28,187 nucleotides of DNA from assembly GCA_964368605.1 (NCBI GenBank), contig CAYJBP010000022.1, forward strand, positions 1-28,187. Direction: 5' to 3'. Every line of letters starts with the position of its first letter. The first letter of the stretch is position 1. Origin of the DNA: CAYJBP01 sp964368605 (GTDB lineage Bacteria; Bacillota; Dehalobacteriia; UBA4068). The notes beneath the pieces are model-generated. The model saw only the letters and a program-made list of their open reading frames with translations. It was not told the DNA's origin and ran no database searches. Shown here in pieces: positions 17,601-25,334 of this stretch. A program made the translations under genes and the position numbers.

Positions 17601-17843
17601 ACTTGTATCGGTATGCTGCCTATGTCTTTGGGCTTTGGCGATGGCGGCGAATTGCTGGCACCTTTGGCGGTATCGATTATCGGTGGTATGATTGGCTCTA
17701 CTTTAGTAACGATGATTTTGATCCCGGTATTATATGCTAATTCTGATGATGGCCGCCTAAAGCGCGAAGCCAGACGCCAGGCTAAAAGAGATTGGCATAA
17801 GCAAATTGAAGAAAACTGGCTTAAAGAAGATGCAGCTAAATAA
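14700..17843 (+). CDS. RND (AcrB-type) efflux permease
   Basis: The 1047-residue length and repeated architecture are typical of the AcrB/SwrC family of proton-driven exporters: one N-terminal membrane helix, a large outer loop, a bundle of helices from about residue 335, then the same again. Motifs include the N-terminal SLNISKLAVNRPV-type start, IQFATGTDMN, VGMLVDNSVVVLENI in TM4 and GMVVNNSILLVEF in TM10. In AcrB the proton relay is D407, D408 and K940. Aligning by eye, D398 is kept, but the second aspartate is N399 and the lysine is N928. Five methionines lie together at residues 661-665 in the second outer loop. The start ATG 14700 has only a G-rich RBS (14689-14694). It is followed 21 bp later by the TolC-like gene. 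Confidence 0.9.
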   Translation: MNISKLAVNRPVTAIMAIMVIVLVGAVTLMGLSTDLMPEMELPIAMVLITYPNASPEEVESLITRPVEQSLATVENLDAMFSMSSAGTAMIGIQFATGTDMNFASLDMREKIAMVERVLPDDAATPMVLQMDINATPILAVYVGGDMPLYDLQRLVEDDIGPAMERVGGVASVDISGGVSQEVVVNIQQERLDGYGLSMAQIGQLLAMENMNLPSGDIVNGEREVIVRTLGKFDSLADIESYPLTLPTREVIQIRDIGTVEQTAAEINSINRLNGEQSIAISVTKQSTANISDVSAEVHQELAKLREKYPDLTIAVGFDQADFINSAIESVSTSALIGAVLAAITIFIFLKSLRSTLVVSISIPTSLLATFILMSLGDMTLNVYTLGALTLVVGMLVDNSVVVLENIHRNFQLHDDPKEAAIHGSKEVYQAVIASTLTSVVVFLPIALSGGMAAMLLADFSWTIIIALVASLFVALTAVPLLSSRLMQKSINPDYLYFGTHRYKLRIIPLFTRFIDWLIIQYGSIIRRSLIKRKLVVIISIIVLIASSMLIFNLGFDLMPAMDEGSFAVTIESPYGTSIEERDRIASQIEEYLLAIPELETLTIAIAESDMFSSTNTSTITGALVAKDLRERSTEQVVSEINEQLPQIPGAKISANESSSMMMMMGSGADIEVQLQGPDLDMLDSVFDDLSERILLVDGVSKVTSSSEEGNPELQISVNRNIAAYYGITANQLSSALSNALSGNVVTTININDADMDLRLAINNDYQNGLNNMQQVPITTASGQQVAVGQIAEFNYDNSPTTINRIDQQRNLTLSIEIENRDLASVSTDVMAVIEQYNFPDGYLYDVGGMQEQMMDIFGDLLLALVVAVLLVYMVLASQFESLTLPFIVMMSIPFALSGSFLLLFICGMSFSAPAFAGLIMLVGMVVNNSILLVEFINQNKGLMERDEAIVQAGMLRLRPILITTITTCIGMLPMSLGFGDGGELLAPLAVSIIGGMIGSTLVTMILIPVLYANSDDGRLKREARRQAKRDWHKQIEENWLKEDAAK

Positions 17844-17864
17844 ATAATAGATAGGAGAATTAAG

Positions 17865-19019
17865 ATGAAAAAAATATTTACACCTATTTTGGCTTTAGCG
17901 TTAATCTTTAGCTTAGCGCCTGCGGCCTTGGCCAATGCGGCAACCTTGCCTTCCACCACTTTGGAATATGATGAAATTGCCGAATTGGTAAAAACCGAGA
18001 ATTTGCAGATGGAGATTATGCGCCAATCGCTGATTATTCCCGAAAATGCCAAAGAGGATATGGAGCGAGCCGAAACCGGCATTGGCAATCAAAAGATGGC
18101 TTTTATTAGTGCGATTAGCACCTTAAGTACAATTGCCAAAAATACCGATAATAGTGATACTAAGGTTATTGCTAATGCAACCATAGCCGCCTTGCAGGTA
18201 TCGATGTCTACCTTAGAGGGTTTGGATTTTGATGCTATTGATCAGCAGGTAGCGCAGTTAAATGTGCAAGAGGATCAACTGGAATTAACTTTAATCAATG
18301 CTAGCCAGCAATTATTTGTGGGCTATCATCAAATTAAGGATGCCATTGCCCAAACTTTGCTTAATCGCCCTTTATTAGAAGAGGATTTGCGTTTAGCGCA
18401 GGTAGCTTTAGATTCGCAAACCGGTACGGCCTTGGCTGTGGCCGAGGCTAAGCTGGCTTTAAGCGAATTTGATAGCAGTATTAGGCAAATGGAAAATCAG
18501 GCGGCGCAAATGCTACCGCAATTAAAGATGATGGTGGCTTGGCCGCAGGATTTGCAATTTAATTTGGGCGCTATGCCTAAGCCGGATATCAACTATGCTA
18601 ATAAGATTGATACGGCGGCCGATATATTGCTGGCACAGGAAAATAGCTTTGCAATTAAGGGTTATCAGATTGAAATGCAGTATACTTCCGATAAGGATGC
18701 GGATCGAATTAGCCAATTGAATATTGATTCTACTATGCAAACTATAGCCATGGCTATTGATACGCAGTATTTGGTAATTCAGGATAAGCTAAATACTTTA
18801 ACGCTTGAGCAGGAGCGTTTAACGGTTGCCGAGGCTAAGATTGAGCAAACTCGCCTACAAAATGAATTGGGCTTGGTGCCGGCAATAGCTTTACAGGCGG
18901 AGGAAACAGCTTTATTAACCAGCCAAAACAATTTAAAGGTAGCCAATGCCGAGCTATTTTGGGAAATAGAGTATTATAAAGCATTGATAGCCGGCCTGGA
19001 TGCCGGGGGCATGAACTAA
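17865..19019 (+). CDS. TolC-like exported protein (outer membrane efflux family)
   Basis: The 384-residue product begins with a clear signal peptide (MKKIFTPILALALIF, with cleavage likely near ANA at about residue 25). The mature part is mostly long helices. The C-terminal repeat, with RLQNELGLVPAIALQAEETA followed by SQNNLKVANAELFW, is like the TolC/OEP family. TolC proteins are usually 430-490 residues, with beta-barrel insertions; I see no such strands here. Position as last gene of an RND operon supports a channel or periplasm-like bridging role. In a single-membrane cell it could only act within the wall space. RBS AGGAG at 17853-17857 precedes ATG 17865. Its TAA stop begins a degenerate copy of the 3' element. 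Confidence 0.7.
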   Translation: MKKIFTPILALALIFSLAPAALANAATLPSTTLEYDEIAELVKTENLQMEIMRQSLIIPENAKEDMERAETGIGNQKMAFISAISTLSTIAKNTDNSDTKVIANATIAALQVSMSTLEGLDFDAIDQQVAQLNVQEDQLELTLINASQQLFVGYHQIKDAIAQTLLNRPLLEEDLRLAQVALDSQTGTALAVAEAKLALSEFDSSIRQMENQAAQMLPQLKMMVAWPQDLQFNLGAMPKPDINYANKIDTAADILLAQENSFAIKGYQIEMQYTSDKDADRISQLNIDSTMQTIAMAIDTQYLVIQDKLNTLTLEQERLTVAEAKIEQTRLQNELGLVPAIALQAEETALLTSQNNLKVANAELFWEIEYYKALIAGLDAGGMN

Positions 19020-19055
19020 AGTTTTTTGATTCTTTCAAAAAATAATGATCTTGAC
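19017..19055 (+). repeat. Two-hairpin 3' element, truncated copy (after the TolC-like gene)
   Basis: It starts with the stop codon as TAAAGTTTT and continues with TTGATTCTTTCAAAAAAT, resembling the start and first hairpin of the family. The GC-rich second hairpin is missing. It abuts the 25-bp terminator palindrome. Confidence 0.45.
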
Positions 19056-19108
19056 TTAAAAAAGCAGCTACTTTATTTGTATAACAAATAAAGTAGCTGC
19101 TTTTTTAA
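19056..19108. terminator. Perfect 25-bp bidirectional terminator
   Basis: Arms 19056-19080 and 19084-19108 are exact reverse complements with a 3-nt loop (ATA). The stem core GCAGCTAC is flanked by six A on one side and six T on the other. It therefore serves both the TolC-like gene (+) and the SH3 lipoprotein gene (-), which converge here. Confidence 0.85.
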
Positions 19109-19164
19109 GGTCTTGGGCTCTGCCCAAACCCGCAATTTTTTGAAAAAAATTGAGTAAAACTTTA
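19105..19164 (-). repeat. Two-hairpin 3' element (after the SH3 lipoprotein gene)
   Basis: On the minus strand the gene's TAA stop (19162-19164) begins the element TAAAGTTTTACTC. Next come the AT stem CAATTTTTT/AAAAAATTG and the GC stem TTGGGC-AGA-GCCCAA, which is one G-C pair shorter than the other copies. The element ends in GACCTTAA. Confidence 0.75.
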
Positions 19165-19797
19165 GGGTAGGATTAGGCTTACCAGCGATTGGCTGTTTAC
19201 TTGTAAATAATCGCTTTTTACATAGGCTGCAGCCTGATTGGCATAGTTGATTTGTGTCCAGGTGCCATCACCGGCATTTTCTTCCACTATAGTTAGGATA
19301 TCGCCGTTTTGTGCTTCGCCAACTTTTTCGCCATCAGCAGACGGGGTAGAGCGAATATTTAAGATACTATCGATGCCGGTTACCACCGCATAAGATATGA
19401 TATCATCCTCTTTAGCCTCGTCTAATTGTAAAAATTCGGAATAAATATAGGCTGTTTTATTATCAAAACGTACCTCATACCAGGTATCACCACTGGCATC
19501 GGTAATGATATCTTCATTTAATACTTGCAAGATATTGCCTGTTTCTACCTGCCCGGCAATGGCAGCCGCTGTAGAGGCTGCTTGCCTAATATTAATATCA
19601 TTACCCAAAACATAACCAATCCAAAAACTGGGCAGCTCCGGTTCGGGGGTGGGCTCAGGTATAGCATTTTCTTGCTCCGCCAATACTGCTTCCTGATCGG
19701 CTTCGCTTACTTCCGGCTCTTCGCCTTGGCAGGCATTAAATAAAAGGATGATAATCAGTAATAAAATAATTGCTATTGCTAAATACCGTTTTTGCAT
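19162..19797 (-). CDS. Lipoprotein with two SH3b domains
   Basis: The 211-residue product begins MQKRYLAIAIILLL, a hydrophobic signal ending in LLFNAC at about residue 23, a plausible lipobox. An acidic, Pro/Glu-rich linker follows. Two bacterial SH3 repeats come next: the first has YVLGNDINIRQAAS and WYEVRFDNKTAYIYSEFLQL, the second VVTGIDSILNIRSTPS and WTQINYANQAAAYVKSDYLQV. Such domains usually bind peptidoglycan or peptide stretches at the cell surface. A TTG in frame at 19812 is rejected because GAGGAGGG lies just before ATG 19797. It is the last gene of the minus-strand run, 49 bp after the nitrilase-family gene. No catalytic domain is present. Confidence 0.75.
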   Translation of the reverse strand: MQKRYLAIAIILLLIIILLFNACQGEEPEVSEADQEAVLAEQENAIPEPTPEPELPSFWIGYVLGNDINIRQAASTAAAIAGQVETGNILQVLNEDIITDASGDTWYEVRFDNKTAYIYSEFLQLDEAKEDDIISYAVVTGIDSILNIRSTPSADGEKVGEAQNGDILTIVEENAGDGTWTQINYANQAAAYVKSDYLQVNSQSLVSLILP

Positions 19798-19846
19798 AAA
19801 AACCCTCCTCAAACTTATATTTGCAGCCGTTTAACAGCTTTTGAAC

Positions 19847-20659
19847 CTAAAATTGGCTATCATCAATCTCATCCAAAATACGATGACGATCATGCAAACT
19901 GCCGCGCTCATGGCGTAAATTACGCAAAGCTTCAATATCCAAATCGGCCAAAATCACTTGCTCGCCCTCGCCGGCCTCGGCCAATACATGGCCACTTTGA
20001 TCTAATATTATCGAATGCCCACCCGGCGATAATTTGGGCGGCAATTGCTTTTTGCTATCGGTGCAATTGGCAGCAATCAAAAAACATTGATTTTCAATCG
20101 CCCTTACCTTGCAAAACATTTGCCATTCATTTAGCTTTATAGCAGGCCATTGACCAGGTAAAGTTAATAGCTCCGCCCCACGTAAGCTTAAATTCCGGGC
20201 AAATTCCGGGAAAAATATATCATAGCATATCATCGAGCCTAGCCTAATATCATCAAATTCGCTAAATACCCATTCATTACCGGCTTTAAAATAGGCAGCC
20301 TCATTAAAACCATGCTTATATAAATGTACTTTGCGATATTTGCCGACAATTTCGCCTTCGCTATTAATATTTATGCAGGTATTATAAAAATTATGCTCTT
20401 TTTTTTCGCAAATGCTGCCACCTACAATAAATATGCTTAACTCTTTGGCTAAATCTCTTAGCAAAGTTATGGCGCTATCCCGGCTGGTTTCGGCTATTTG
20501 CTCAATATCATTAAGGCGATAGCCACAAGGCCATAATTCCGGCAATACCACCAGCTTAGCTCCTTGTTTATAGGCCTCGCGGATATAATACTCGGCCTTT
20601 TGATAATTATGCTTAATCGATTTAAAATCGATATCATATTGAACTGCTGCTACTAACAT
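19847..20659 (-). CDS. Nitrilase-superfamily carbon-nitrogen hydrolase (amidase)
   Basis: The 270-residue product has the Glu-Lys-Cys triad in the family contexts: E41 in VVLPELWPCGY, K110 in KYRKVHLYKHG and C145 in GSMICYDIFFPE. The second family glutamate is in the FNEAAYFKAG stretch. Overall length fits omega-amidases and related hydrolases that cleave small amides such as 2-oxoglutaramate. The exact substrate cannot be read from the sequence. RBS GGAGG precedes ATG 20659. It lies 26 bp after the helicase-loader gene, so it is probably cotranscribed with dnaD and dnaI. I see no functional link between an amidase and replication initiation. Confidence 0.8.
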   Translation of the reverse strand: MLVAAVQYDIDFKSIKHNYQKAEYYIREAYKQGAKLVVLPELWPCGYRLNDIEQIAETSRDSAITLLRDLAKELSIFIVGGSICEKKEHNFYNTCININSEGEIVGKYRKVHLYKHGFNEAAYFKAGNEWVFSEFDDIRLGSMICYDIFFPEFARNLSLRGAELLTLPGQWPAIKLNEWQMFCKVRAIENQCFLIAANCTDSKKQLPPKLSPGGHSIILDQSGHVLAEAGEGEQVILADLDIEALRNLRHERGSLHDRHRILDEIDDSQF

Positions 20660-20685
20660 TTAGGCCTCCATTTATTTAATACCTG

Positions 20686-21501
20686 CTACCAGCCGCTATT
20701 TTGGCCATGCGCCCTTAGGCGAATATCTTCTTCTACCAGTAATAAATGCCTACGGCACATCTCCTTAATCCGAGAGGCGGTACGCTGGCCTAATTCCAAA
20801 CCTAAGGCTTTAGGCTGCAAATTACTGGTAATAATGGTGGGTAAATTTAAGTTTAAACGATGGTTTAGCAGAGTGTATAGTTTAGATATTGTCCAGGCGC
20901 TGCAATTATGCGCCCCTAAGTCGTCTAGGAATAAAACCGGGGCTTGCATGGCATTTAGCATAATTTGCGCCTCGTCATAATCCTCGTTTTGCTCGCGATA
21001 ACTAAAGCGCAATTGCTCCAAAAATTCCGGCACCACAATAAATAATATTTGCTTTTTATGCTCGATTAATTCATTGGCGATGGCTGCTGCCAAAAAAGTT
21101 TTGCCACTGCCTAAATGGCCTTCAAAAAAAAGGCCTTGTTTAATATCATTATGCACATAGGCGGCCACAAAACTTTTGGCCGATCTTAAAGCCAATTCGG
21201 CCAATTTACGATAGCTTTGGCCATCTACAAGCCTGTCCGGCGCATAATAATTTAAATCAAAATTATTAAAACGCATATTATCCATGGCCGGCTTTAGCCC
21301 CATTTGTCTGCGGCTTTGATTAATCATCTCCTCTTTGCGGCAATCGCAAGGCCTAGCACCGCTTGCGGTTAAAATCCAGGCGCTATCACGGCAAATCGGG
21401 CAATTATAATGCTCACTATCATTTAAGGCCAAGTCTTGTAATTTAATAAATTTTTGAATGGTCTCGGCCGAGATATTTACTTTTTCTAATTTACTATCCA
21501 T
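20686..21501 (-). CDS. DnaI/DnaC-type replicative helicase loader (AAA+ ATPase)
   Basis: The 271-residue product should load the DnaB-family helicase at origins and restart sites. An N-terminal zinc-binding region has C34, C37, C52 and C54 (CPIC, then CDC), as in DnaI-like proteins. The AAA+ core follows, with Walker A GHLGSGKT at about residues 130-137, Walker B VLFLDDLGAH, a sensor segment TIITSNLQP and an arginine-rich RTASRIKEM. Start ATG 21501 has CGGAGAA as RBS. It is 11 bp after the dnaD-type gene, a pairing well known in Bacillota and their phages. No phage genes are nearby, so this looks like the chromosomal pair. Confidence 0.85.
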   Translation of the reverse strand: MDSKLEKVNISAETIQKFIKLQDLALNDSEHYNCPICRDSAWILTASGARPCDCRKEEMINQSRRQMGLKPAMDNMRFNNFDLNYYAPDRLVDGQSYRKLAELALRSAKSFVAAYVHNDIKQGLFFEGHLGSGKTFLAAAIANELIEHKKQILFIVVPEFLEQLRFSYREQNEDYDEAQIMLNAMQAPVLFLDDLGAHNCSAWTISKLYTLLNHRLNLNLPTIITSNLQPKALGLELGQRTASRIKEMCRRHLLLVEEDIRLRAHGQNSGW

Positions 21502-21512
21502 AAATTCTCCGC

Positions 21513-22256
21513 TTAATCTTGATTAAGCCAGGTATCGGCAATGCGCTCATGGGCTTTGCTTTTGGGTCTGGCTTGTACTTGGCTGGGGCTTTGTTCATTG
21601 GCTTGCTTTTTATTTTGTAAATCGGCCAGGGTTTTAATATTTTCCTTGCGCCAATTAAATAAAATTTTGTCGATATAAGCAAAACTAAGTTTACTACGCA
21701 AAACAGCTTGCTTTAAGGCTTCGCTAATTAATTCCGGGCTTTGATTATCTTGATTAAGCCAATGGCCTATTTTTTCATTTTCCAAAGGCGAAAGGCTTTT
21801 GCCTAATTCTTGTTCAAAGCTGCGATATAGCTGGCCATGAGCCATATTATTTTCGCTGATGGCGGTGGCTGTTAGGGCTTGGCCGTTTACCGCTTTTTTA
21901 GGCTTATTGCGCTTTTCAATCGACCATAGTTCGTATAGATGATTAAAAAATCCGTTTAAGGAATAATGATCGGGATTACTTTCTTTTAAGGCAATAAAAT
22001 CTTTGCTGATTAAAGAGCCGATATAGGCTCTGGCCTCCATTTCTTCCATGGCGAATTGTTCTTTGATATCATTAATATCCAAATAGCCTATTTTATGATA
22101 AATTTGCAAAAGATTAAGCAATACTACCAGCTCATGCTCGTTTAAACTGATTTGTTTATAAGATTTTAAGAGCAAATTGGGTATATTAAAACTATCTTTA
22201 TATAAATCACGATAAAATAGGCTACTAATATGATTAGTAGGGCGAGAAGTGGCCAC
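21513..22256 (-). CDS. dnaD: DnaD-type primosome protein
   Basis: The 247-residue product has an N-terminal winged-helix region (ISLNEHELVVLLNLLQI from about residue 36) and a C-terminal DnaD/DnaB-like domain at about residues 143-210. That domain has YRSFEQELGKSLSPLENEKI, then ISEALKQAVLRSKLSFAYID. The tail is Gln/Lys-rich. DnaD helps remodel DNA and recruit the DnaI-DnaC helicase complex during initiation and restart. The start is GTG at 22254-22256, with GGAGGA 7 nt away. An upstream in-frame start hidden in the N gap cannot be excluded, but the RBS fits this one. Confidence 0.8.
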   Translation of the reverse strand: MATSRPTNHISSLFYRDLYKDSFNIPNLLLKSYKQISLNEHELVVLLNLLQIYHKIGYLDINDIKEQFAMEEMEARAYIGSLISKDFIALKESNPDHYSLNGFFNHLYELWSIEKRNKPKKAVNGQALTATAISENNMAHGQLYRSFEQELGKSLSPLENEKIGHWLNQDNQSPELISEALKQAVLRSKLSFAYIDKILFNWRKENIKTLADLQNKKQANEQSPSQVQARPKSKAHERIADTWLNQD

Positions 22257-22273
22257 AACTATTCCTCCGGTTA

Positions 22274-22373
22274 NNNNNNNNNNNNNNNNNNNNNNNNNNN
22301 NNNNNNNNNNNNNNNNNNNNNNNNNNNNNNNNNNNNNNNNNNNNNNNNNNNNNNNNNNNNNNNNNNNNNNNNN
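22274..22373. other. Assembly gap of exactly 100 N
   Basis: The run is exactly 100 N, a conventional placeholder for a join of unknown length. It removes the 3' end of the beta-CASP RNase gene and whatever lay between it and dnaD. Whether the two sides are truly neighbours depends on the scaffolding evidence. Confidence 0.95.
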
Positions 22374-23923
22374 TGCAAAAATTCATGGATGCGGATAAGT
22401 TTTTCATAATCATGGCCAAGTGCCAGTTTTTGAATTTCGGTATTGATATTGGCCAGAATATTTTCATCAAGCAGCTTTTTGCCCCAATCGGTATTTTGAG
22501 CCACCAGTTGCGGGATATCGCCGGCGGTAAGCTCAAATACTTGGCCTGCCTGCGGTACTTCAGTATGTACTTTAAGCTCGGCTGCTAAATATTCGCTAAA
22601 ATCAAGGGAGGCTTGCTCTTCGCCATGGGTAACAAAAACGGTTTTTGGCAATTTATTAAATTGCTTAAACCAACCTAAAATCTCCTCTTTATCGCCATGG
22701 GCAGAAAAACCGTCCATATTAACAATATTTGCTCTTACATCGATTTGTTCGCCATGAATGGTAACTTTTTGTTCGCCTTCGATTAAGCGCCGCCCTAAAG
22801 TGCCCTCGGCCTGATAGCCGATAAAAATAATCGACGATTCTTTACGCCATAAATTATGCTTAAGATGATGCTTAATCCGCCCGGCATCGGCCATGCCGCT
22901 GGCCGAAATAATAATTGCGCCGCTAGCTTTTTTATTTAACTGAATCGATTCTTCGGCTGTACGCACATAGGTTAAATTAGGTAAAACAAAGGGAATACGG
23001 CCGCTGCTTTGATGGCAGGCTGTGGTCATCTCGTCAAAATACTGGGGATGTTTGGCAAAAATTTCGGTGGCTTTTACGGCCAAGGGGCTATCCACATAAA
23101 CCGAATTCATGCCAATTTTGCCTTCTTTTTGCATTAGGAAAATCATCATTAAAATATCCTGGGTACGGTCTACGGCAAAGGCCGGAATAATTACATTGCC
23201 GCCCATGGCTAAAGTGCGATTAATAATCTCGGAGAATTCGGGCATATTTTCTTCCATATTGCCCTTATGTACTCGATTGCCATAGGTGGATTCTACCACT
23301 AAATAATCGGCCTCTTCGATTTGGGTGGGGTCTTTGATAATTGCCGAATCGTAGCGGCCAAAATCGCCGCTCATTACCAATTTTTGAGGCTGATTATTTT
23401 CCTGATAATGGATTTCGACAAAGGCCGAGCCTAGAATATGGCCGGCATCTTGGAAAACTATTTTAAGGTCGGCGCCTGGGCTAAATGTTTCGCCATAATC
23501 ATGGGCTTTAAACATGTGTTGCATGGCATAGGCATCGTCGGAAGTATAAATTGGTGTTAATAAAGTTTCGCCGGCACGAGCCAATTTACGGTTTTTGCGT
23601 TCAATTTCCATCTCTTGGATATGGCCGCTATCGGGTAGCATGATGGCTGCTAAATCGATAGTACCTTGTGTAGCATAAATTGGGCCTTTAAAGCCGTGGT
23701 TTACTAATTTAGGTAAAAGGCCGCTATGATCGATATGAGCATGGGTTAACAGCACAAAATCAATTTCATTAGCAGCAAAGGGGAATTCGCCATAATTGCG
23801 TTCTTTAAGGGTTTTGCCGCCCTGAAACATGCCGCAATCTACTAAAAAACGTAAATTATTATGTTCTAATAAGTAGCAGGAACCGGTTACGGTACGGGCT
23901 GCACCCCAAAATGTAATTTTCAT
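22374..23923 (-). CDS. Beta-CASP metallo-beta-lactamase RNase (YSH1/CPSF-like), 3' end lost in gap
   Basis: The visible 516 residues begin MKITFWGAARTVTGSCYLLE, typical of bacterial COG1236 proteins related to the eukaryotic CPSF-73 nuclease. The zinc motif HAHIDH is at residues 61-66, and motif 3 is in DAGHILGSA and SGDFGRYD. The beta-CASP motifs follow: VVESTYGNR, VIIPAFAVDRTQ, YVDSPLA, IIISASGMADAGRIKHHL and a final GFSAHGD. The C-terminal FVTHGEEQA segment is also present. Proteins of this group are about 530-540 residues, so only some 15-25 residues are missing. Start ATG 23923 has AAGGAG before it. The gene diverges from the cyclophilin gene. Confidence 0.85.
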
Positions 23924-24025
23924 AAAAATTCTCCTTTTATCACTTTAATATACATAATAATATAATTTTCGTTATCAGCCTAAAAAATACCTGCCAAAGC
24001 CATAAATAATTAGCTAATAAATATA

Positions 24026-24054
24026 TTGAAAAACTGTAAATAATGATATATAAT
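24026..24054 (+). promoter_or_regulatory. Promoter of the cyclophilin gene
   Basis: TTGAAA (24026-24031) and TATAAT (24049-24054) are separated by 17 bp. The start point would be about 32 nt before ATG 24094. Confidence 0.7.
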
Positions 24055-24093
24055 ATTAAACAAGAAAATATTATATTAAAAAGGAGGATTAAA

Positions 24094-24672
24094 ATGATTA
24101 AAATTTGTATGGAAACCACCTTGGGTAATTTGATTTTGGCCTTAGAGGACGAAAAAGCTCCGGTTACTACTAACCATTTTTTGCGCTATGTAGACGAGGG
24201 TTATTATGATGGTTCTAGCTTTTTTAGAAGCACTACCGACCAAAATCAACCTTATAATGATGTAAAAATTCATGTTTTACAGGGTGGCCTTAGCAATGAT
24301 AGCTTTGATAATCATTTAAAAGAAAATTTAAACCCGGCTATGCGTTTAACTGATGAAGATGTTTATAATGGCCCTTATGGTAAAATTACGGTAGAGCCTA
24401 CCAATAAAACCGGCCTTAAGCATTTGGCCGGCACGATATCGATGGGACGGATGGCTACTATTGATTCAGTAGACGATGGTTTTTTCATTTGTGTAGAGGA
24501 TGAGCCGGAGCTTGATTTTGGCGGCAAAAGGCATGGCGATGGACACGGTTTTCCTGCCTTTGGCCAAGTAATTGAGGGTATGGAAATTATCAAGCAAATA
24601 AATCAATTACCTACTATTGGCCAGTTGATTAAAGATAAAGTTATTATTAATAAAGTTTATCGAGTTAAGTAA
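24094..24672 (+). CDS. Cyclophilin-type peptidyl-prolyl cis-trans isomerase
   Basis: The 192-residue product catalyses proline isomerisation in protein folding. Cyclophilin landmarks are TTLGNLILALEDEKAP near the start, YYDGSSFFRS (catalytic arginine in the FxR position), HVLQGG, GTISMGR and DDGFFICVEDEPELDFGG. The FPAFGQVIEGMEIIKQI segment follows. The insert between FFR and VLQGG is longer than in minimal bacterial cyclophilins. There is no signal peptide, so it is cytoplasmic. The frame opens at 24043, but ATG 24094 is preferred: AAGGAGG at 24081-24087 is 6 nt away and the upstream codons overlap the -10 box. The gene is monocistronic, followed by a hairpin at 24679-24705. Confidence 0.9.
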   Translation: MIKICMETTLGNLILALEDEKAPVTTNHFLRYVDEGYYDGSSFFRSTTDQNQPYNDVKIHVLQGGLSNDSFDNHLKENLNPAMRLTDEDVYNGPYGKITVEPTNKTGLKHLAGTISMGRMATIDSVDDGFFICVEDEPELDFGGKRHGDGHGFPAFGQVIEGMEIIKQINQLPTIGQLIKDKVIINKVYRVK

Positions 24673-24678
24673 ATTTTA

Positions 24679-24705
24679 GGGGCTATCACAAGTTGTGATA
24701 GCCCC
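24679..24705 (+). terminator. GGGGCTRTCACA hairpin after the cyclophilin gene
   Basis: Arms GGGGCTATCACAA (24679-24691) and TTGTGATAGCCCC (24693-24705) are perfectly complementary around one base, 6 bp after the stop. No long T run follows, so termination strength is uncertain. It is copy 4 of the family seen at 9401, 9723 and 9968. Confidence 0.55.
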
Positions 24706-24712
24706 TTACAAT

Positions 24713-24775
24713 TTTAGATCTTGGGGCTTTGCCCCAAACCCCACGATTTTTTGTAAAAAATCGAGTAAAACCTTA
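24713..24775 (-). repeat. Two-hairpin 3' element (after the hemerythrin gene)
   Basis: The minus-strand stop TAA (24773-24775) begins TAAGGTTTTACTC. Next come stem CGATTTTTT/AAAAAATCG, then TTGGGGC-AAA-GCCCCAA, and AGATCTAAAA in place of GGTCTTAAAA. The closing G-C pair of the first stem is A-T in the copies at 9904 and 19105. Confidence 0.75.
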
Positions 24776-25174
24776 TTTGCTTTTGATATATGCTGCCACT
24801 TTTTTATCTTCCAGCTTAACATGATTAATCAAGGTGGCCACCGCCATATTTAAATCGGCTAAGGCTTTAACAGTAGCCCCATTAGTAAGTAATTCCTGTC
24901 CGGATTTGGCAAAGAATTTTTTATACTCTTCATGAATATTATAATGACGACTATAATCAGGATAAGCCTCCGCCTTTTGTAGCTTTTCCTCATCGGAAAA
25001 ATGCTTGGCAATATAATTTTTTAAAAAATTATAGGTAGATTCCAGCTGGGCTCGTCCTTTACCGCCGGCACAAGCATCCATTAAATCATTAATCGCTTTA
25101 AATAGCTCTTTATGTTGGGCGTCTATTAAATTATGGCCGGTAAGCAAATCGGTAGTTAACTCATATTTTGGCAT
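24773..25174 (-). CDS. Bacteriohemerythrin
   Basis: The 133-residue product is a single four-helix hemerythrin domain that binds O2 at a di-iron site. All seven expected ligands are visible: H21 in IDAQHKELF, H58 and E62 in KHFSDEEK, H77 and H81 in RHYNIHEEY, and H118 and D123 in NHVKLEDKK. There is no attached signalling domain. In anaerobes such proteins are thought to sense or scavenge oxygen; that role here is inference. ATG 25174 is chosen because AAGGAG lies just upstream and the preceding in-frame codons contain the -35 box. It has its own promoter, and its stop is part of a 3' element. Confidence 0.9.
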   Translation of the reverse strand: MPKYELTTDLLTGHNLIDAQHKELFKAINDLMDACAGGKGRAQLESTYNFLKNYIAKHFSDEEKLQKAEAYPDYSRHYNIHEEYKKFFAKSGQELLTNGATVKALADLNMAVATLINHVKLEDKKVAAYIKSK

Positions 25175-25208
25175 AAAATTCTCCTTATTGATAATTAGTA
25201 TTAAATTG

Positions 25209-25237
25209 ATTATACATCTAAAATCAAGAATAGTCAA
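25209..25237 (-). promoter_or_regulatory. Promoter of the hemerythrin gene
   Basis: On the minus strand, TTGACT (25232-25237) and TATAAT (25209-25214) are separated by 17 bp. The start point would be about 28 nt before ATG 25174. Confidence 0.65.
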
Positions 25238-25334
25238 ATGATAATAAATAAATAAATTAATATGAAGACTAGCAAGGATAATCAGTAAAATTGTCGAAAT
25301 TATTCATGTTAAATATAAAAAAGTGAGGTTAAGT

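Noticed and set aside
16259..18088. Antisense open frames of about 190 codons at 16259-16831 and 17513-18088
   Set aside because: They lie opposite the permease and TolC-like genes in a frame kept open by the sense codon bias. Their translations show no recognisable domain, and no RBS was seen.
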